From contig NC_056748.1 in the NCBI RefSeq assembly GCF_019279795.1, positions 608,263,136 through 608,327,135 on the forward strand: a DNA stretch of 64,000 bases. Direction: 5' to 3'. The DNA comes from Protopterus annectens (Eukaryota > Chordata > Ceratodontiformes > Protopteridae). Made by a program: the position numbers and the translations under genes. This document shows, in pieces, positions 1-11,497 of the stretch. Below the pieces are notes generated by a model. It made no database searches. It had not been told where the DNA came from and saw nothing but the letters and a program-made list of their open reading frames with translations. Position 1 is the first letter of the stretch, and each line of letters opens with the position of its first letter.

Positions 1-2587
1 GATGTAATAGTTGGTGTACAAGATTATTCACCATGTGTCTGCACTTTCCATATGCTTTATGATATGTGACAGTTTACCTGACAAATCAAAGATGTGGATG
101 ATTATTGCTGTTTAACCCTTCCTAACAACTTTAACTGCTTGTGTATTATCTATTTTTCTTTGTGCTCTGTAGTTTTTGGAGTTTGCTCTAATCACTGAGA
201 CAGTCCAGAAATGTAAATGAAGTAGTTTCATTAGTAGAACAACTGCAGTTTTCTTGGCATGTGACATCAATAACAGTAGTGTACCTTAACCGATATGTGC
301 AGGACACTTATGAACCGTGTAACATTTGTTGGACTATAACCATTCAAGATTTTTTCAATTAAATAAGCCTCTGTTTCAGATATGTTCCACATCAAGCAGT
401 AAGTCTACTCTTTTGTTGTCAGACTCTGAATGTTAACTATCCTAAATTGAAAAGGGAGCAATTAAATGCTATTCCTCTTTTTCAGATGTTCTTATTACAA
501 AATATGGATAATGAAATACTGCAAAAAATTAAAAGCAAACCTTACCCCCAGTAAATTGTACTATGTTTTTAAAAGTGAACTGTCAGGGTGAATGACTCTT
601 GTTACTTTAGTAACCATGTTGTGTCAGTGACAGTGCCTTTCTGCCATAGCAGTTACAATGTTCATTGTCTAAGATAAGTAAATATCCACATAAATGGAAT
701 GTAAAGGTAATAAAGCCATGTAATGATTATCATAATGTGTTGCCTATATGCTTATATAACCAATGAAGAAATGTTTTCAGTATCCATAAATCTTTTGTAG
801 ACAAATTTCAGGACGTATTCTCTGCTCTTCACACTCTGTGTAAGGTACAGCAATCCAAGCATCAGCTGCCTGAAATGACCAGATGCGCATGTCTATGTTC
901 TGTGGAAACATAAGGTGCTAGCGCTGTACCACTTTTGAGCTTTCTGTAGAAGCATGCGTAGCTCCTCTCCATCTGACCGACTATTCCATGTAGGAAGACA
1001 ACTGTACACTTGTTTCTATCTTGTAGTCCTATAAAAAGTGATGTTCTCTTGATTGAAATCCAACAAGCTTGTAATATGCATAACTTATGTGTTATGCTGT
1101 TGAATGAGATGTATTGTCTTCATTAAGTGCTGCAAGAAGTGATGGCAAATTCTGTATAGTACTTTTTATATACAAAGGAAACAGAATGGAAAAAACTGAT
1201 TATTATTTATGCAAAGTTGGTGCGGATGCACAGATAATGTTAAATTGTTGAATTATTATTACTACTGATATTTTGATGTTTCTGGTGCGCATGTCAAATC
1301 ATAAATGCTATACAACCCTTACTTTTATTTGCAAAGTGTTTTTTCTGTTCCAAAATACTGAAGTTGGATTTCATGTTTTCTTCAGATTCACTAACAGCCT
1401 TCCTCACTTCTTTAAACGAGTAAATGCACTTGGGATTTTTACATGTTTCCAGTTCCCTAACAAAACACAAAGTCGTATAAATCATTAATGTGGCAATACT
1501 TTAATGCACTGGGCTGTCAGAGTTAGTCTGTAACACATTTTTTTTTTAAATATGACTTTGTATTTTCCACTTATGACAATACATTTATATTTTCATCAAC
1601 AGTATAATGAGTTATCCTCACACAACCTATACAGACAGGGGAAGAAATACAAATTGGTACACTGTACATATAGAACCAGGTGTAGTTAGATAGACAAATT
1701 ACAGAGAAATCTATTATAACTGTGGATTTTTATATTATTGTCTGCAATGTTTTGCACTGAATTAACACTATTTTGTTATCATCAGTGATAGTCTGAAAAT
1801 GCACTGTTAGTCCAAGAAAGAGAAAGGAAGTAATGATGGGAAAAAAGTAGTTTATGATATATTGACCATGTAGACGAGAGATTGTAATTCCCAAGCAAGG
1901 TTTGTTGTGCCAGTTCTCCAGCTCTGACTTGTTTTAAATGAGACACAGCTGATTTCCAACTAATTCTTTGCTGTAGAAAAAATAACTCAATTGCTATGAA
2001 ATATACTTGCTAAAATAAAATATGCCCTAATGTTGCAAAATACTAGTATTTACAACCTTGCACATTAGTAAAACTATTTATTTGCAAATAACAGTAAAGA
2101 AGTGAAGTACAGCTATGTAAGTAAACTTATCATAAGAGTAGTTGTTCAAGTGATCACTACTGCAGTAGTTTTAGCTATATGGGTTGTATCCTGTCAAAGA
2201 TATAACAGCCAGCCAGCTTCCAAAGCTTCAGGGCACCTTTCATGTCCAAAGCATCAGTCATCTCAAGCTGAGCTGAATAAAAAGACAGGTTTGGATGCTA
2301 AACACTTCAGTGCTTTTATGCCAACAGAGAGATGGAGGCCAAGTCCTGAAACAAAAATGCCAGGAGCAAAAAATAAATAAATAAATTAAATAAGTATATA
2401 CATCCTGGCATACACAACACACCAAAAAACAAGGGGGACTGAGGGTGGGAGTGGCTACTACAGTATTATTCATTCGAACATCTGCTGTTATGGTAAGTTT
2501 ACATACACAAATGTACCATGTACCATGTTCATCATATTAATCACTGTTGCAGTAGCCTTAGCTATATGGATAGATTACCCTAAATTA
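1..2587. other. AT-rich region with no recognised gene
   Basis: I see no coding region, RNA gene or known repeat here. The longest open frames (71-92 codons) have no family motifs and no codon signal. A short A/T run of TAAA type lies near 2374-2390. A 22-bp near-duplicate containing GCAGTAG and TTAGCTATATGG occurs at 2161-2182 and again at 2548-2569, so part of this stretch may be an unrecognised old repeat. Confidence 0.5.
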
Positions 2588-3112
2588 TTACATTTGGCTG
2601 GTGAAAGGAGAAGAGTCCAGCAGCCCCTGGAGAATGGTCCAAGCAAAGCCTGATCTAGACCTAGAGAAGGAATCAAGGTTATAGTGCTTTGTAAAAGTAT
2701 GTACAGAGGAGCAAGATGCTGCTTCTAGAATGCGCCTAGCATCCAATCCTTTCTGAAAAAGTATTAATGAAGCCAAGGCCCTAGTAGAATGGGCCTTGAC
2801 CCTGTCTGGAATAGTTTTAATGTAGTAAGTATAACAAAAAGGTAATAGTCTTAGACAATCATTTGGAAATAGTCTGCATTGACACAGATTGTCCATTCTT
2901 ACCTTCAGAAGAAATGAAAAATTGATCCAAAGATCTGAAACATTTCATTCTGTCACGATAGTATCTGAGTTTTCTGTGGACATCCAAAGTATGGAGTATC
3001 CTTTCTACTTTATTTAGGTTTAGGAAACAAAACAGGGAGTTCGATAGGTTGCCTTAAAGTAAGCTTGGATACCACTTTAGGCATAAAAGACGGATTAGTT
3101 CTCAAGGATCTT
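2588..3112 (-). pseudogene. DIRS-type tyrosine recombinase, C-terminal fragment
   Basis: On the minus strand this reads as the C-terminal half of the tyrosine recombinase of a DIRS retrotransposon, the enzyme that inserts these elements through a circular DNA intermediate instead of an integrase. Two reading frames carry the similarity. The upstream one (about 2860-3112) has a conserved stretch ending LHTLDVHRKLRYYRDR. The downstream one (2588-2896) has VKAHSTRALASL, containing the HxxR catalytic box, followed by TFTKHYNLDSFSRS with the catalytic-type tyrosine region. At least two in-frame stops and a frame change show it is dead. A homologous, independent copy lies at 60200-61210. No RT or gag is attached: an L1 abuts it at 3113. 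The class is confident, the exact clade is not. Confidence 0.78.
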
Positions 3113-3350
3113 CCAAAATGGCTGCACATTGAGTAGCAGCTTAATTCCAGCACTCCTAGTAACAAACAGAAACTCAGCAGAGAAAGCCAGTGGACTTATA
3201 TTTTTGGGTAGATTTCAGTGACTGGCAAGTAAGAGCACTGCCTGGATACCAGGAAAAAAGAAATACAGAGGACCTGAAAGAAAATCAGCTACAAAATGTG
3301 AGGAAAAAACACTGACTGGGAAAAATACTGCAGCTGTTCAGCAAAACGCA
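3113..3350 (+). promoter_or_regulatory. L1 5' leader with YY1-like motif
   Basis: The element starts with CCAAAATGGCTGC (3113-3125). The second L1 begins with the near-identical CCAAGATGGCTG at 10999-11010. This core matches the YY1-type consensus AANATGGC found at the very 5' end of mammalian L1s, where it positions transcription start. Here its terminal position in two copies is seen directly. A promoter role is inferred by analogy. Confidence 0.5.
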
Positions 3351-4172
3351 GTGCAAGCTCCAGACAGGATGTCCAGTAACCTAGATGAAAGTATAAGACA
3401 ACTGCACACAAACCTGATTAAAATACCTGAAACACTGATGGAATATACCAACTTTAATAACAAAAGGCTGGAAAAAATAGGAGAAGCTTTAAACAGATAT
3501 TCTAATGAGGTGATAAAACTTCAAAAATCAGAGGACGAAATAAGGAAAACGCTGGCTGAATATTAGACGGCTCAAGAGGAGATGTTTCAAAAAATAATAG
3601 AATTAGAGGACAGAGCGTGTAGGGAAAACCTGAGAATTTCTGCTGTACCAGAGAAACTGGAAGGAACAGATTGTGTTCATTTTAGGAAAGTACAAATAAG
3701 AAACTGGACTGTTATTCCACAGCAGGAGTTGTTAACTGTAAGGGCACATTGTGTGTATGCTCCAATCCTGACTATGAGAAAGCAACCTAGATATTTAATA
3801 GTAAATATGCAATCCTACCAACAGGAGTTGATTCTGGCAAAACTATAGCAGATGGACAAATTACTAAAAGTGGGAGACAACAGAGCATTTGTGGAGAAAG
3901 ATTACTCACTGTACACCAGGCAGGAGTAAATTTATTCCACTATTCAGGGAATGTCAAGAATCAGACATGAGATTCAAACTGCCGTACCCAGCTATCTTCA
4001 AAATATTCCTTCCTGGAGGGACAAAGTCAATTATGATGCAGTACATGCAAAGGAAGAAATACAAAAGTTTGTCCAACAAAAAGTGACAAGTGAAACAAAA
4101 GATTCTGCTCCTTGTTCTGGTAATAAAGACCACAGAGAGACTGTGCCAGTGAAACCTTTACCAGTGTTTTAA
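3351..4172 (+). pseudogene. L1 ORF1 (RNA-binding protein) remnant
   Basis: L1 ORF1 encodes the trimeric RNA-binding chaperone that packages the element RNA. Residues from 3351 to 3566 form a charged heptad-like segment (coiled-coil region). After an in-frame stop at 3564-3566 the next segment contains LEDRACRENLRISAVPEKL, the typical entry to the RRM domain. A further frame (about 3845-4172) carries the C-terminal domain, including SRIRHEIQTAVPSYLQN and a KEEIQKFVQQK tail. Several stops and frame changes make it non-functional. The same protein, better preserved at its C-terminus, is at 25270-26220. After it, 4173-5400 is the inter-ORF spacer, which aligns with 26221-27560. Confidence 0.75.
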
Positions 4173-5399
4173 TAGAAAATGCTTGAGAGAGGTAAAAAAG
4201 CACAAAATTTGACTAGAAGAATTGAGAGTATGTTGGAAATGAAGCAGAGACAGGATTTGGGAGAAAGAGATGAACATGAATAAAACCAGTACCTTTGAAA
4301 TTTCTAAATGTGGGATTACAACGCAATAATTATATTTGTGAAACATGACAGAACAAGGCAATCTGGAAATATTGGACTTTTTTTACTTTGTTAAACATGT
4401 AAGGGACTAAAGCATATGTCCTACTTCATGTCATTAATGTTCGAAAAATACCTAGGAGAGGGGAAGAGGAGGGAGAAAGTCAATTGTAAGTAAAACACAT
4501 TTTTCTTAAAAGTAGTATTTTTATACTGTGTGATGTTCTTTGCATGCTATAAAGTAAAGTTTTATCAGTTATTTCTAAGTGTAATGGGGATACTAATGTA
4601 AATACATGCTCCTGTTTTTCTCCCTTCTTCTCTCTTTCTCCTTGTTCAGTTTTAAGAAATGTAAGCACTGCAATGTAAAAAAACAAAGAAAAGTTTGGTC
4701 AAAAGAGCATGACAGAAGAAAACGTGATGTACTTTTTAAAATTCTTGCATTGGGGAATGATTGGATTAAGGCCCTTAGCTTGATCTAGTAACACATTTTA
4801 ACAGAAAGCAGGTAAATGAAAAAGAGCATTGGATATTATAAAGCTTTTTTCTAGCAAATAAATCTATGTTTAGTGGCAACTCTGTATCTGGTCCTTATGT
4901 CTCCATGAAGACAATCTAATAAAGAGAAATGGCTAGGGAATAATATTTTCTGAAAGCATTCAAGTGTTTTCCCAGCTGGGAGAGCTATAAAGATTTGGTA
5001 AAACCAGACAGCACTTAGAAGAAGCACAGGCAGTGCCATGATTCTTAAGCATGAATAACCTTTATTTTAGGTTAATCCAAGTCTATGAGTGTGGCTGTCA
5101 ATTTGGGGCATGTGTTCCTATTAACAGGGTAAATTTTCAATATTTGAAGATGCACATAGTTTTGTGTGTTAGTATTAAGTTAATAGGTTTTAGGGGGTAT
5201 TGGAGTATGTTTTTTGAGGGCTTTCAATAAAACAAAAAAATATATAAGATATGATACAGGTTCAAATGGATATGACAATAAACAATTGTGTAAAAGATCA
5301 GCCTGCTGAACATTAGTGTATGTGTGTAACACAAAATCTGGAACTAGACACTTAAAAAAGCTATTACACATAAAAGGTGAGAATAATAACTTTTTAACA

Positions 5400-6770
5400 C
5401 AATGATGCTTTCTGTAATGTCTTTAATGTCACAGGTCTCAAAGAAAAATACAAAAAGAGAAAGAGTAGTGAATTATATTAAAAATGTAGACTGCAAATAG
5501 TTGTGCTACAAGAGACACACTTGGAAAGAATTGAACATGTGAATTTGATAAACAAAGGTTTTCAACAGGGTTATTCAGCAGAATACCTGGAACAAAGGAA
5601 AGGAAGCACACTTATATTAATTGCAATAGTTGCTCCAATAGTGATAGAAGAGGATAAAACATAATAATAGTAGATTTGTAGTACTATGGGTCTACTGGCA
5701 AGGGAGGAGGATTACACTGGCATGTATTTATATTCCACCTAAAACTGCTATAATGGAGCTTAAGAAAATGCTGGGAGAAATTAGTTTTTAACAAGAAATA
5801 TTACTTATAGGTGGGGACTATAATTTGATTTGCAGCAGTGAAGATGTGTCTGGGGGCCCAGAAGGGAAACTATAACAAAGGAGGATAGATTTTTGAAGAA
5901 ATTGAAAAGACAACAGATGTTGGCACCGAGACCAAAGAAAATTCAGCTATTATTGTATCTTTCTCTTGTAGAATCTTGTCAGGGATATCATGAGAATCCT
6001 AGATAAAATGAGACCCAAAATCATGTAACAAAGGAGAGTAGATTTTTGAAGAAATTTATGAAAATATTTGGCATGGAAGATGTGAATTCAGTAATAGGAG
6101 TTCAAAGTGAATTTACATATTATTCCCCAAGATATAAAAACTGGGCTAGGCTAGGCAGAATTTACATTTCACAGGAATATGTGCATTTCATTGAAGGTCT
6201 TAATACACACCTAATAACTATTTTACATCATGCACCAATAATAACTAAAATAAAAACACAAGGTAATGAAATAAAAATGAGACACTAGTTTTTTTTCACA
6301 TATCTTTTGAAAAGACAGGAATTTAAGAAATGGATAGTGGAGATTATTCAGGAGCTATCAGAGAGGATAGAAATTTCCCCTGAAAATATAGCTAGGGAGT
6401 GGGATACAATTTAGGTGGAGTTTAAAAATATGGTGGAAATAAAAGAAAGGGAGAAATGGTTAAGAAGTAACAAGAATTACTTAGAGGGACTGACAAATGT
6501 TAAAGTATCACAGAACAGGATGAATCTCACAGAACAAGAAGAGGATCAACTGCAGAATGCTAAGCAGGAAATAAGGAATTACTTCGATGATATTCACAAG
6601 TTTAGAAAGATTACTTTAAGCAACTGTTTTTTGATGATAACAGTAGAGCACAAAAACTTTTAGCACAACGACTCAGGCAACAGAAAGTAGAAAGGGCTGT
6701 TGCCAAGCTTAGAGACTCTACAACAAGGAAGGTAACAAGAGATCCTGTGGAGGTACTAGAAATATTTTCG
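5400..6770 (+). pseudogene. L1 ORF2 endonuclease and RT N-terminal region, broken
   Basis: The frame at about 5500-5650 contains VLQETHLERIEHVN, the APE-type endonuclease signature of L1 ORF2 that nicks target DNA for target-primed reverse transcription. The stretch 6046-6288 contains NWARLGRIYISQE and HHAPIITKIK, equivalent to the C-terminal endonuclease motifs around the catalytic histidine. 6415-6663 is the basic linker before the RT (EKWLRSNKNYLEGLTNVKV). The frame is broken by many stops. The RT itself is missing, because the L1 sequence ends at about 6770 against a CR1. Confidence 0.75.
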
Positions 6771-6773
6771 AGG

Positions 6774-8500
6774 TTAGTATACTGTGCCTCTGTCTAACAG
6801 TGACACAGAAGTGATACACGGGGTAAACCTACGATCTCCCATGCACTCATCAAGATTCCTCTTGAAGAGAGTCGATGAGGGACTCTGCCTAACCTGGACT
6901 GGGATTTTATTCCAGAGTGAGGGGAGCCTCTGGGTTATGAATCTGTCCCTCCAGCATGTCCTATTTATTTCAGTGCTGAGGTTCAAGTCTCTCGAGTGCG
7001 TAGCTCGATGGGATTTGGATTTTCTGAGGTGCAGCATGTCCATTAATTCCGGGTTGGACATGGCTTTATATGTCAGGCACAGATCGCCTCTGAGCAGGCG
7101 GTATGCCACTGAGTAGAGCTGGAGTTTCTTTAACCGGGCAGCATATGGCATCTGTTTGAGCCCTTTGATCCTCTTGGTGAGGTACTTTTGGGGTCTTTCC
7201 AGTTGCTGCAGGTGTCTGGTAAGGTACATCCCAAAAGGGGCATTGTACTCAATTATGGGCCTGATGAGGGATGAGTAAAGAGGCACGATGACCTCCCCTG
7301 ATCTAGATGTGAATCCCTTCATGATTAGGTGGGCTATATAAAATGTTTTTCTTACCACTTTGGCCACGTGGTTGTCAAATGAGAGATTGCTATCAACTTG
7401 GGTCCCCAGGTTCCTAATTATTTCTTCTGTACTTAATGGATTACCACCTATGTGGTAATTTGTGGGCACTTTGTTTTTGCCAAAGGGGATGACTATACAC
7501 TTTTTGGCATTTAGCTTGAGGCCATGGCTCTAGCACCAGTTGTCTGTTTCTATGAGGCCCTTTTGGAGGATGGTTGTGTCAGCTGGAGAGTAGATTATGG
7601 CGCCCAGTTTGCAGTCATCTGCAAACTTGGTCAGCCACAGTCCTTCCGTGTTGGCTGTACCTCCAAGAAATATATACCGAACAAGAGAGGTCCCAGGACT
7701 GAGCCTTGTGGGATGCCACTTGTAACTGGTTTGGAGTCTGACATGGCTCCAGCAATTCTAACCATGTGGGTAGTGTCTTTGAACGAGTTTGCAACCCATC
7801 TAGTGACATAGGGGTTTATATTTAAGCTGGTGAGCTTATCTATAATGCCCGAGTGGGGTATTGTATCGAAGGCTTTTGCGAGGTCCATGTAGGCTGTGTG
7901 GACCACCTTCCCCTCGTCAATGGCCTTGGTGACTATTTCAAAGAAATCAACCAGGTTTAAGAGGCAGGATCTGCCCTTAACAAAGCTGAACTGGGTAAGA
8001 TCCAGTGTCTGTAGGTCCCCAATATCTTTATTTATGAGGTCCATGATGATCCTTTCCATAGCTTTGCAGACCAAGCTAGTCAGGCTTATGGGGCGATAGT
8101 TTCCAGGATCCGTTGAGGCACCACCTTTGTGGAGAGGGACCACTGTTGCTGTACGCCACTCTTTGGGTACATATCCTGTAGTAAGGCTGAGACTGAACAG
8201 TAGTTTTATGTTTGGGTTTAGCTCTTCTTGGAGTTCATGTAGGACACAGCCCGGGACACCATCTGGTCCCTTTGATGCTGTGTTTTTTGCTTTGGAGAGG
8301 GCAGCTCTTACTTGAGCATCTGAGATGTCAGGGGGGCAGCACTCTGCTGGGATAGATATTTGCCCTTTTGGTGGTGGGGGGGAGAAGTTTGCGCTGAACC
8401 TGTCAGCTAGGATGTTGGCAATGTCTGTGGGTTCAGTGTATTTTTTGTCATTTTAGACTAATTCTGAGCATATCTGGGAATTCCCACCCAGGTTCCTAAC
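6774..8500 (-). pseudogene. CR1-A reverse transcriptase region
   Basis: The reverse transcriptase copies CR1 RNA at the nicked target. The N-terminal frame (8143-7631) contains NYRPISLTSLVCKAMERI, the AYMDLAKAFDTIPHSG motif A and SGIPQGSVLGPLLF, all diagnostic of CR1 RT. The C-terminal frame (7469-6774, 231 codons open) contains DLGTQVDSNLSF, PLYSSLIRPIIEYNAPFG and the WRDRFITQRLPSLWNKIP tail. The region linking the two frames carries the FADDCKLG active site in a shifted frame near 7605-7625. At least one frameshift and a stop near 8456 separate it from the endonuclease. The four CR1 copies here (A-D) clearly belong to one family. Confidence 0.85.
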
Positions 8501-9337
8501 TTAACTAAAGAAAGCCTTGTGATTATCCTTAGTGTCCTGTGCAATTTTTCTCTCGAAGCTGGCCTTAGACGATTTTATGAGTGCCCGTAGTTTTTTGCTA
8601 ATACTGATCAGAGATGCCTTCCCTTTTTGGGATTTTGCTCTATCATGTAGTAGCTTCCTCTTTCTATTGTATAGTTTGTTTATGGCTGGGGTCCACCAGA
8701 CAGGACGTCTGCCTTTGGAGGATTGGGTCTTGGTTTTATTTGGGATTGCATGATCCATGCATTCCTGAAGGTGTTCATAGAATGCATTTATAAAGGATTC
8801 TGCGGTCTGGGCCGTATTTTGCACAGGCCCGGGGGCTTTGAAGGATTCCACCTCGGTTTTGAGGAGTGTGAAATTTGCTTTAGAGAAGTTTTTCACTGTG
8901 GTTTTCAGGGCAGGGGGTGGAGTCAGGATTTGAATATCCAGTGAGATTAGTTTATGGTCTGATCTTACCAGTGAGGGATACACTTCTGGTCTGGAGCATA
9001 GAGTCCCCATGTTGGTGATGATCAGGTCCAGTATGTTTTCCCCTCTTGTGGGAGTGGTAACAAGTTGTTCCATAGCATTTGAGTTTATAAATTCTAGGAA
9101 TCTTTGGGCTAGGGTGTTGGAGCTAGAGTAATGCTCCCAGTCTATGTTTGGGTAGTTGAAGTCACCCAATATAATGGTGTTTGGAGAGACCTTCATATTT
9201 TCCAATATTCTCAGGAAGGTCGAGTGGGGTTCCTGGGTTTGGGAGGGTGGCCTGTAGCAGGCTATAAACTGGAAGGCAGTTTTACCCACTGTTAGTTGCA
9301 CATGGATAGTCTCTGATGCTTCGTGCTGTGCCACCAA
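8501..9337 (-). pseudogene. CR1-A endonuclease domain
   Basis: An open frame of 278 codons encodes most of the apurinic-type endonuclease and the linker to the RT. Visible motifs are FIACYRPPSQTQEPHS, GDFNYPNIDWEH (metal-binding Asp/Asn), TRGENILDLIITN and the terminal SDHKLISLDI containing the catalytic histidine. It continues through a basic linker rich in NRKRKLLHDRAKSQKGK. The N-terminal part of the domain is lost upstream of 9337. This is the longest undamaged CR1 endonuclease frame in the window. Confidence 0.85.
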
Positions 9338-9433
9338 CCTGGAGGTGTGGGTATCTTTGACGAATATTGATACTCCCCCTCCTTTTGTGGTTCAGTCCAA
9401 GTTTTGGGGCCAAAAAGCATGGTATGAGGTATA

Positions 9434-9537
9434 TTCCACAAACACTTCAAAAAGAGCAAAACACAAACATAATCCAAGTATAAAGCCAGCTCTTTATTCT
9501 CGATCTGGTACCTCGGCCTTTTGCCTTCAAAGGATCA
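9434..9537 (-). mobile_element. 104-bp retro-insertion inside CR1-A
   Basis: A 104-bp segment is absent from CR1-D at the same site and is bracketed by perfect 16-bp direct repeats CATGGTATGAGGTATA at 9418-9433 and 9538-9553. The long duplication is typical of LINE-type target-primed insertion. On the minus strand the insert contains AATAAAGAGCTGGC followed by a T-rich tail resembling the ends of Penelope-like or related retroelements. That family call is tentative. It is too short to encode anything. Confidence 0.6.
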
Positions 9538-9717
9538 CATGGTATGAGGTATAACCTGGTAGTGCTGGGGTGCTCTCGGGAGCCTTGAACCAGGTTTCTA
9601 TTACTGCACAGATATCGATGTTCTCCATGCTAAGGAGAGTTTCGAGTGCATGCATCTTGAGGTTTAGACTCATGGCGTTGAGTAGCATTACTCTTAGTTT
9701 CTTATCCCTTGTGATAC

Positions 9718-10176
9718 CTATGGAGGTGGGTTTGTCTTTTGAGCCTTGCCTAAAAAAGGCACTATGGGGGTAGCATGAGCCTTTGCCAATATCCGAAAGC
9801 CCAGGGGTGACAGGTGCAAGCCGTGCCTAGCGAAGCATCGTGGCTTGTCAAGCATGTCATCCCAGGCTGACAGGCATTGGATCCCCTTTGAATGACACCA
9901 ATACTTAAGCCATTTGTTGAAATTGATCATCTTGTCTTCATATTGTGGCATCATTCTTGGTGAGGGTAAGATGCTACTCAAGGTCAGGGTCATACCGGCC
10001 TGGGCTACCTGCTCAGAGAGCTCCTCTATGTCTCTTTTCATGTAGTCCAGGGAGGAATGTCTCAGGTCATTCACACCAGCATGGACAATGACTGAGTCAT
10101 ATTTGTACTTGCCTTGGAGTGACCTGAGTGCTTGTGTTATGTGGCGGATCCTAGCGCCTGACAGGCAGCTCACCAT
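9718..10176 (-). pseudogene. CR1-A ORF1 esterase (SGNH hydrolase) domain
   Basis: This 152-codon frame is the C-terminal domain of CR1 ORF1. It shows the SGNH-hydrolase blocks CLSGARIRHITQAL (Gly block), VIVHAGVNDLRHSS (Asn block, GxND) and RHGLHLSPLGFRILAKA (Asp-x-x-His-type block). CR1 ORF1 proteins are known to carry such a lipase/esterase-like fold; its role in transposition is not settled. The Ser block lies upstream and is cut off by the CR1 truncation near 10237. In CR1-D the equivalent Ser block (VVGDSIVRHTD) is present. Confidence 0.8.
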
Positions 10177-10237
10177 GACCTTCTCCTTGTTCAGCCTGGT
10201 GAGCGGGACGTCAGTGTGCCTGACGATAGAGTCACCT

Positions 10238-10978
10238 ATTGGAGTGCAGTGGGTTGGCGGACTTTAAGGATTCCCTGTGGGATGCATAGTCAGAGATGCT
10301 GGGTGGGTGGATTAGTGTGACGAGGAGATGATTTTTCTGAGCTATGATACAGAATAATAATTGCTTAGCCATAGTAAGGCCTTGTTGTGTCTAATTATGG
10401 TAGCTGCCAAAACAATTACTAGAAAATGGAAATCAAAATCTAAACCAACTATATTAGAAGTAGTGGATATAGTAACATAGATAAAACAACTGGAATTGAA
10501 ATCTTTAGAAAAGGGTAGGAGCAAACTACATAGGAAAAAACAGAAATTGTGGGAACAATACATACAGGGTAGGAATGAAGTTTAAAAGAAGGCAGGAGCT
10601 AAATAAGCTATGTAATGTTTGAAAATGATTGGGTAGATTATAAGTGATGTATAATGTTTGCAACTGGGAGTGTGTCAGTATGATTTGTGATGTATAATGC
10701 TTGCAACTAGGATTGTGTCGGTGTAGTTTTTTTTTCATTTATATAAATGTATGAATGCTTATGTTATAAGTGATGGTTTAATAAAAATATTTCTTGTTCA
10801 AAAAGGGGGACAGGAATTGAATAATTTATGTACTGTTACTTAGGTTATATGATATATAGCAATACATGTGAAGTATAATGTTTGTTAATGTTAATTTGCT
10901 AATAGTTTGATTACTTTTGTATAAATATAAATGTGCCTATGTCATGAGTGATAAATCAATAAAGATGTTTAAAAAAAG
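10238..10978 (+). other. L1 copy 1 distal ORF2 and doubled 3' end
   Basis: L1 similarity resumes here, aligning to 31110-31655 of copy 2: distal ORF2, then 3' UTR with AATAAA. A 43-bp unit beginning GTGATGTATAATG is duplicated near 10642 and 10685. One L1 3' end is reached at about 10798 (AATAAAAATATTTC). It is followed at 10806-10978 by a second L1 3' UTR ending in AATAAAGATG plus a short A run. The second is best read as a separate 5'-truncated L1 insertion into or next to the first. Confidence 0.6.
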
Positions 10979-11171
10979 GCTAGGTGTTTCAAGGACTCCC
11001 AAGATGGCTGCACAATGAGTGACAGCTTAATTTCAGTAATCGCAGTGTGAAAATAGAAAGTCAAAAGAGAGAGCCAGTGAATTTGTCTTTTTGGGTACAT
11101 TTTAGTAACTGGCTTGTAATTGCACCGCATAGATGCCAACTCAAAAGAAATTCAGAGAACTTAAAAGAAAA

Positions 11172-11410
11172 TGTCACTCGTCTTGTGTAGGTAGCTAAGG
11201 CAAAGAGGTTTGGTGTTTGTTTGTATACTTTATTACATACAAACATAGGATTCATAACCGCAACATAAAATATAAACAAACTAACTGACTGACTACTACA
11301 CATACTGCAGCTCACTACAAAATGGCCGTCTTGCTTGCACATGCTCAGTATTTATATACACTTGCTAGCTCACTAGAAAGCTTCTTAAAGGTACATACAC
11401 ATAATCTATA
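11172..11410 (-). repeat. 3' LTR of the Mag-like Gypsy
   Basis: About 239 bp, homologous along its length to 24963-25220 with many substitutions and small indels, so the insertion is old. On the minus strand it has a TATA-like GTATATAAATAC (11348-11359) and an AATAAA signal (11229-11234). Confidence 0.8.
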
Positions 11411-11424
11411 ACCTCCCTCTTTAC
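11411..11424 (-). promoter_or_regulatory. Polypurine tract of the Mag-like Gypsy
   Basis: The minus strand reads GTAAAGAGGGAGGT immediately before the 3' LTR, the expected position and composition for the plus-strand DNA primer. It also marks the inner LTR edge. Confidence 0.65.
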
Positions 11425-11497
11425 TGAGCTGTCTTGCAATGATAACGACATTTGAATAGGCATGCAAATTGTACAGACAACAACGAATAAACAACAT

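Larger units (their letters stand above)
6771..10237 (-). mobile_element. CR1 LINE copy A, minus strand
   Basis: CR1-clade non-LTR retrotransposon. Reading on the minus strand: ORF1 esterase domain (10176 down to 9718), endonuclease (9337-8501), reverse transcriptase (8500-6774). It is truncated at both ends. The 5' part of ORF1 is gone, and on the 3' side it stops at the ORF2 stop codon without the 3' UTR and the CTATGAAC-type tail present in copies B, C and D. Because CR1 inserts from its 3' end, the missing tail plus loss of about 2.4 kb of the host L1 point to a later deletion. The right boundary near 10237 is where L1 similarity resumes. Confidence 0.82.
3113..10978 (+). mobile_element. 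L1 LINE copy 1, interrupted
   Basis: Degraded L1 retrotransposon on the plus strand: 5' leader (3113-3350), ORF1 remnant (3351-4172), spacer of about 1.2 kb, start of ORF2 with endonuclease (5400-6770), and 3' region (10238-10978). It is co-linear with L1 copy 2 (10985-31655) from the first bases onward, which fixes its ends. The L1 segment corresponding to 28745-31105 of copy 2 (most of the RT) is absent and a minus-strand CR1 sits there instead. Its 3' end directly abuts the 5' end of L1 copy 2, so the two L1s lie head to tail. Confidence 0.82.

Noticed and set aside
2102..2380. 92-codon frame with a hydrophobic N-terminus
   Set aside because: No family motif, no second exon or homologue visible, surrounded by repeat-rich DNA; length is expected by chance.
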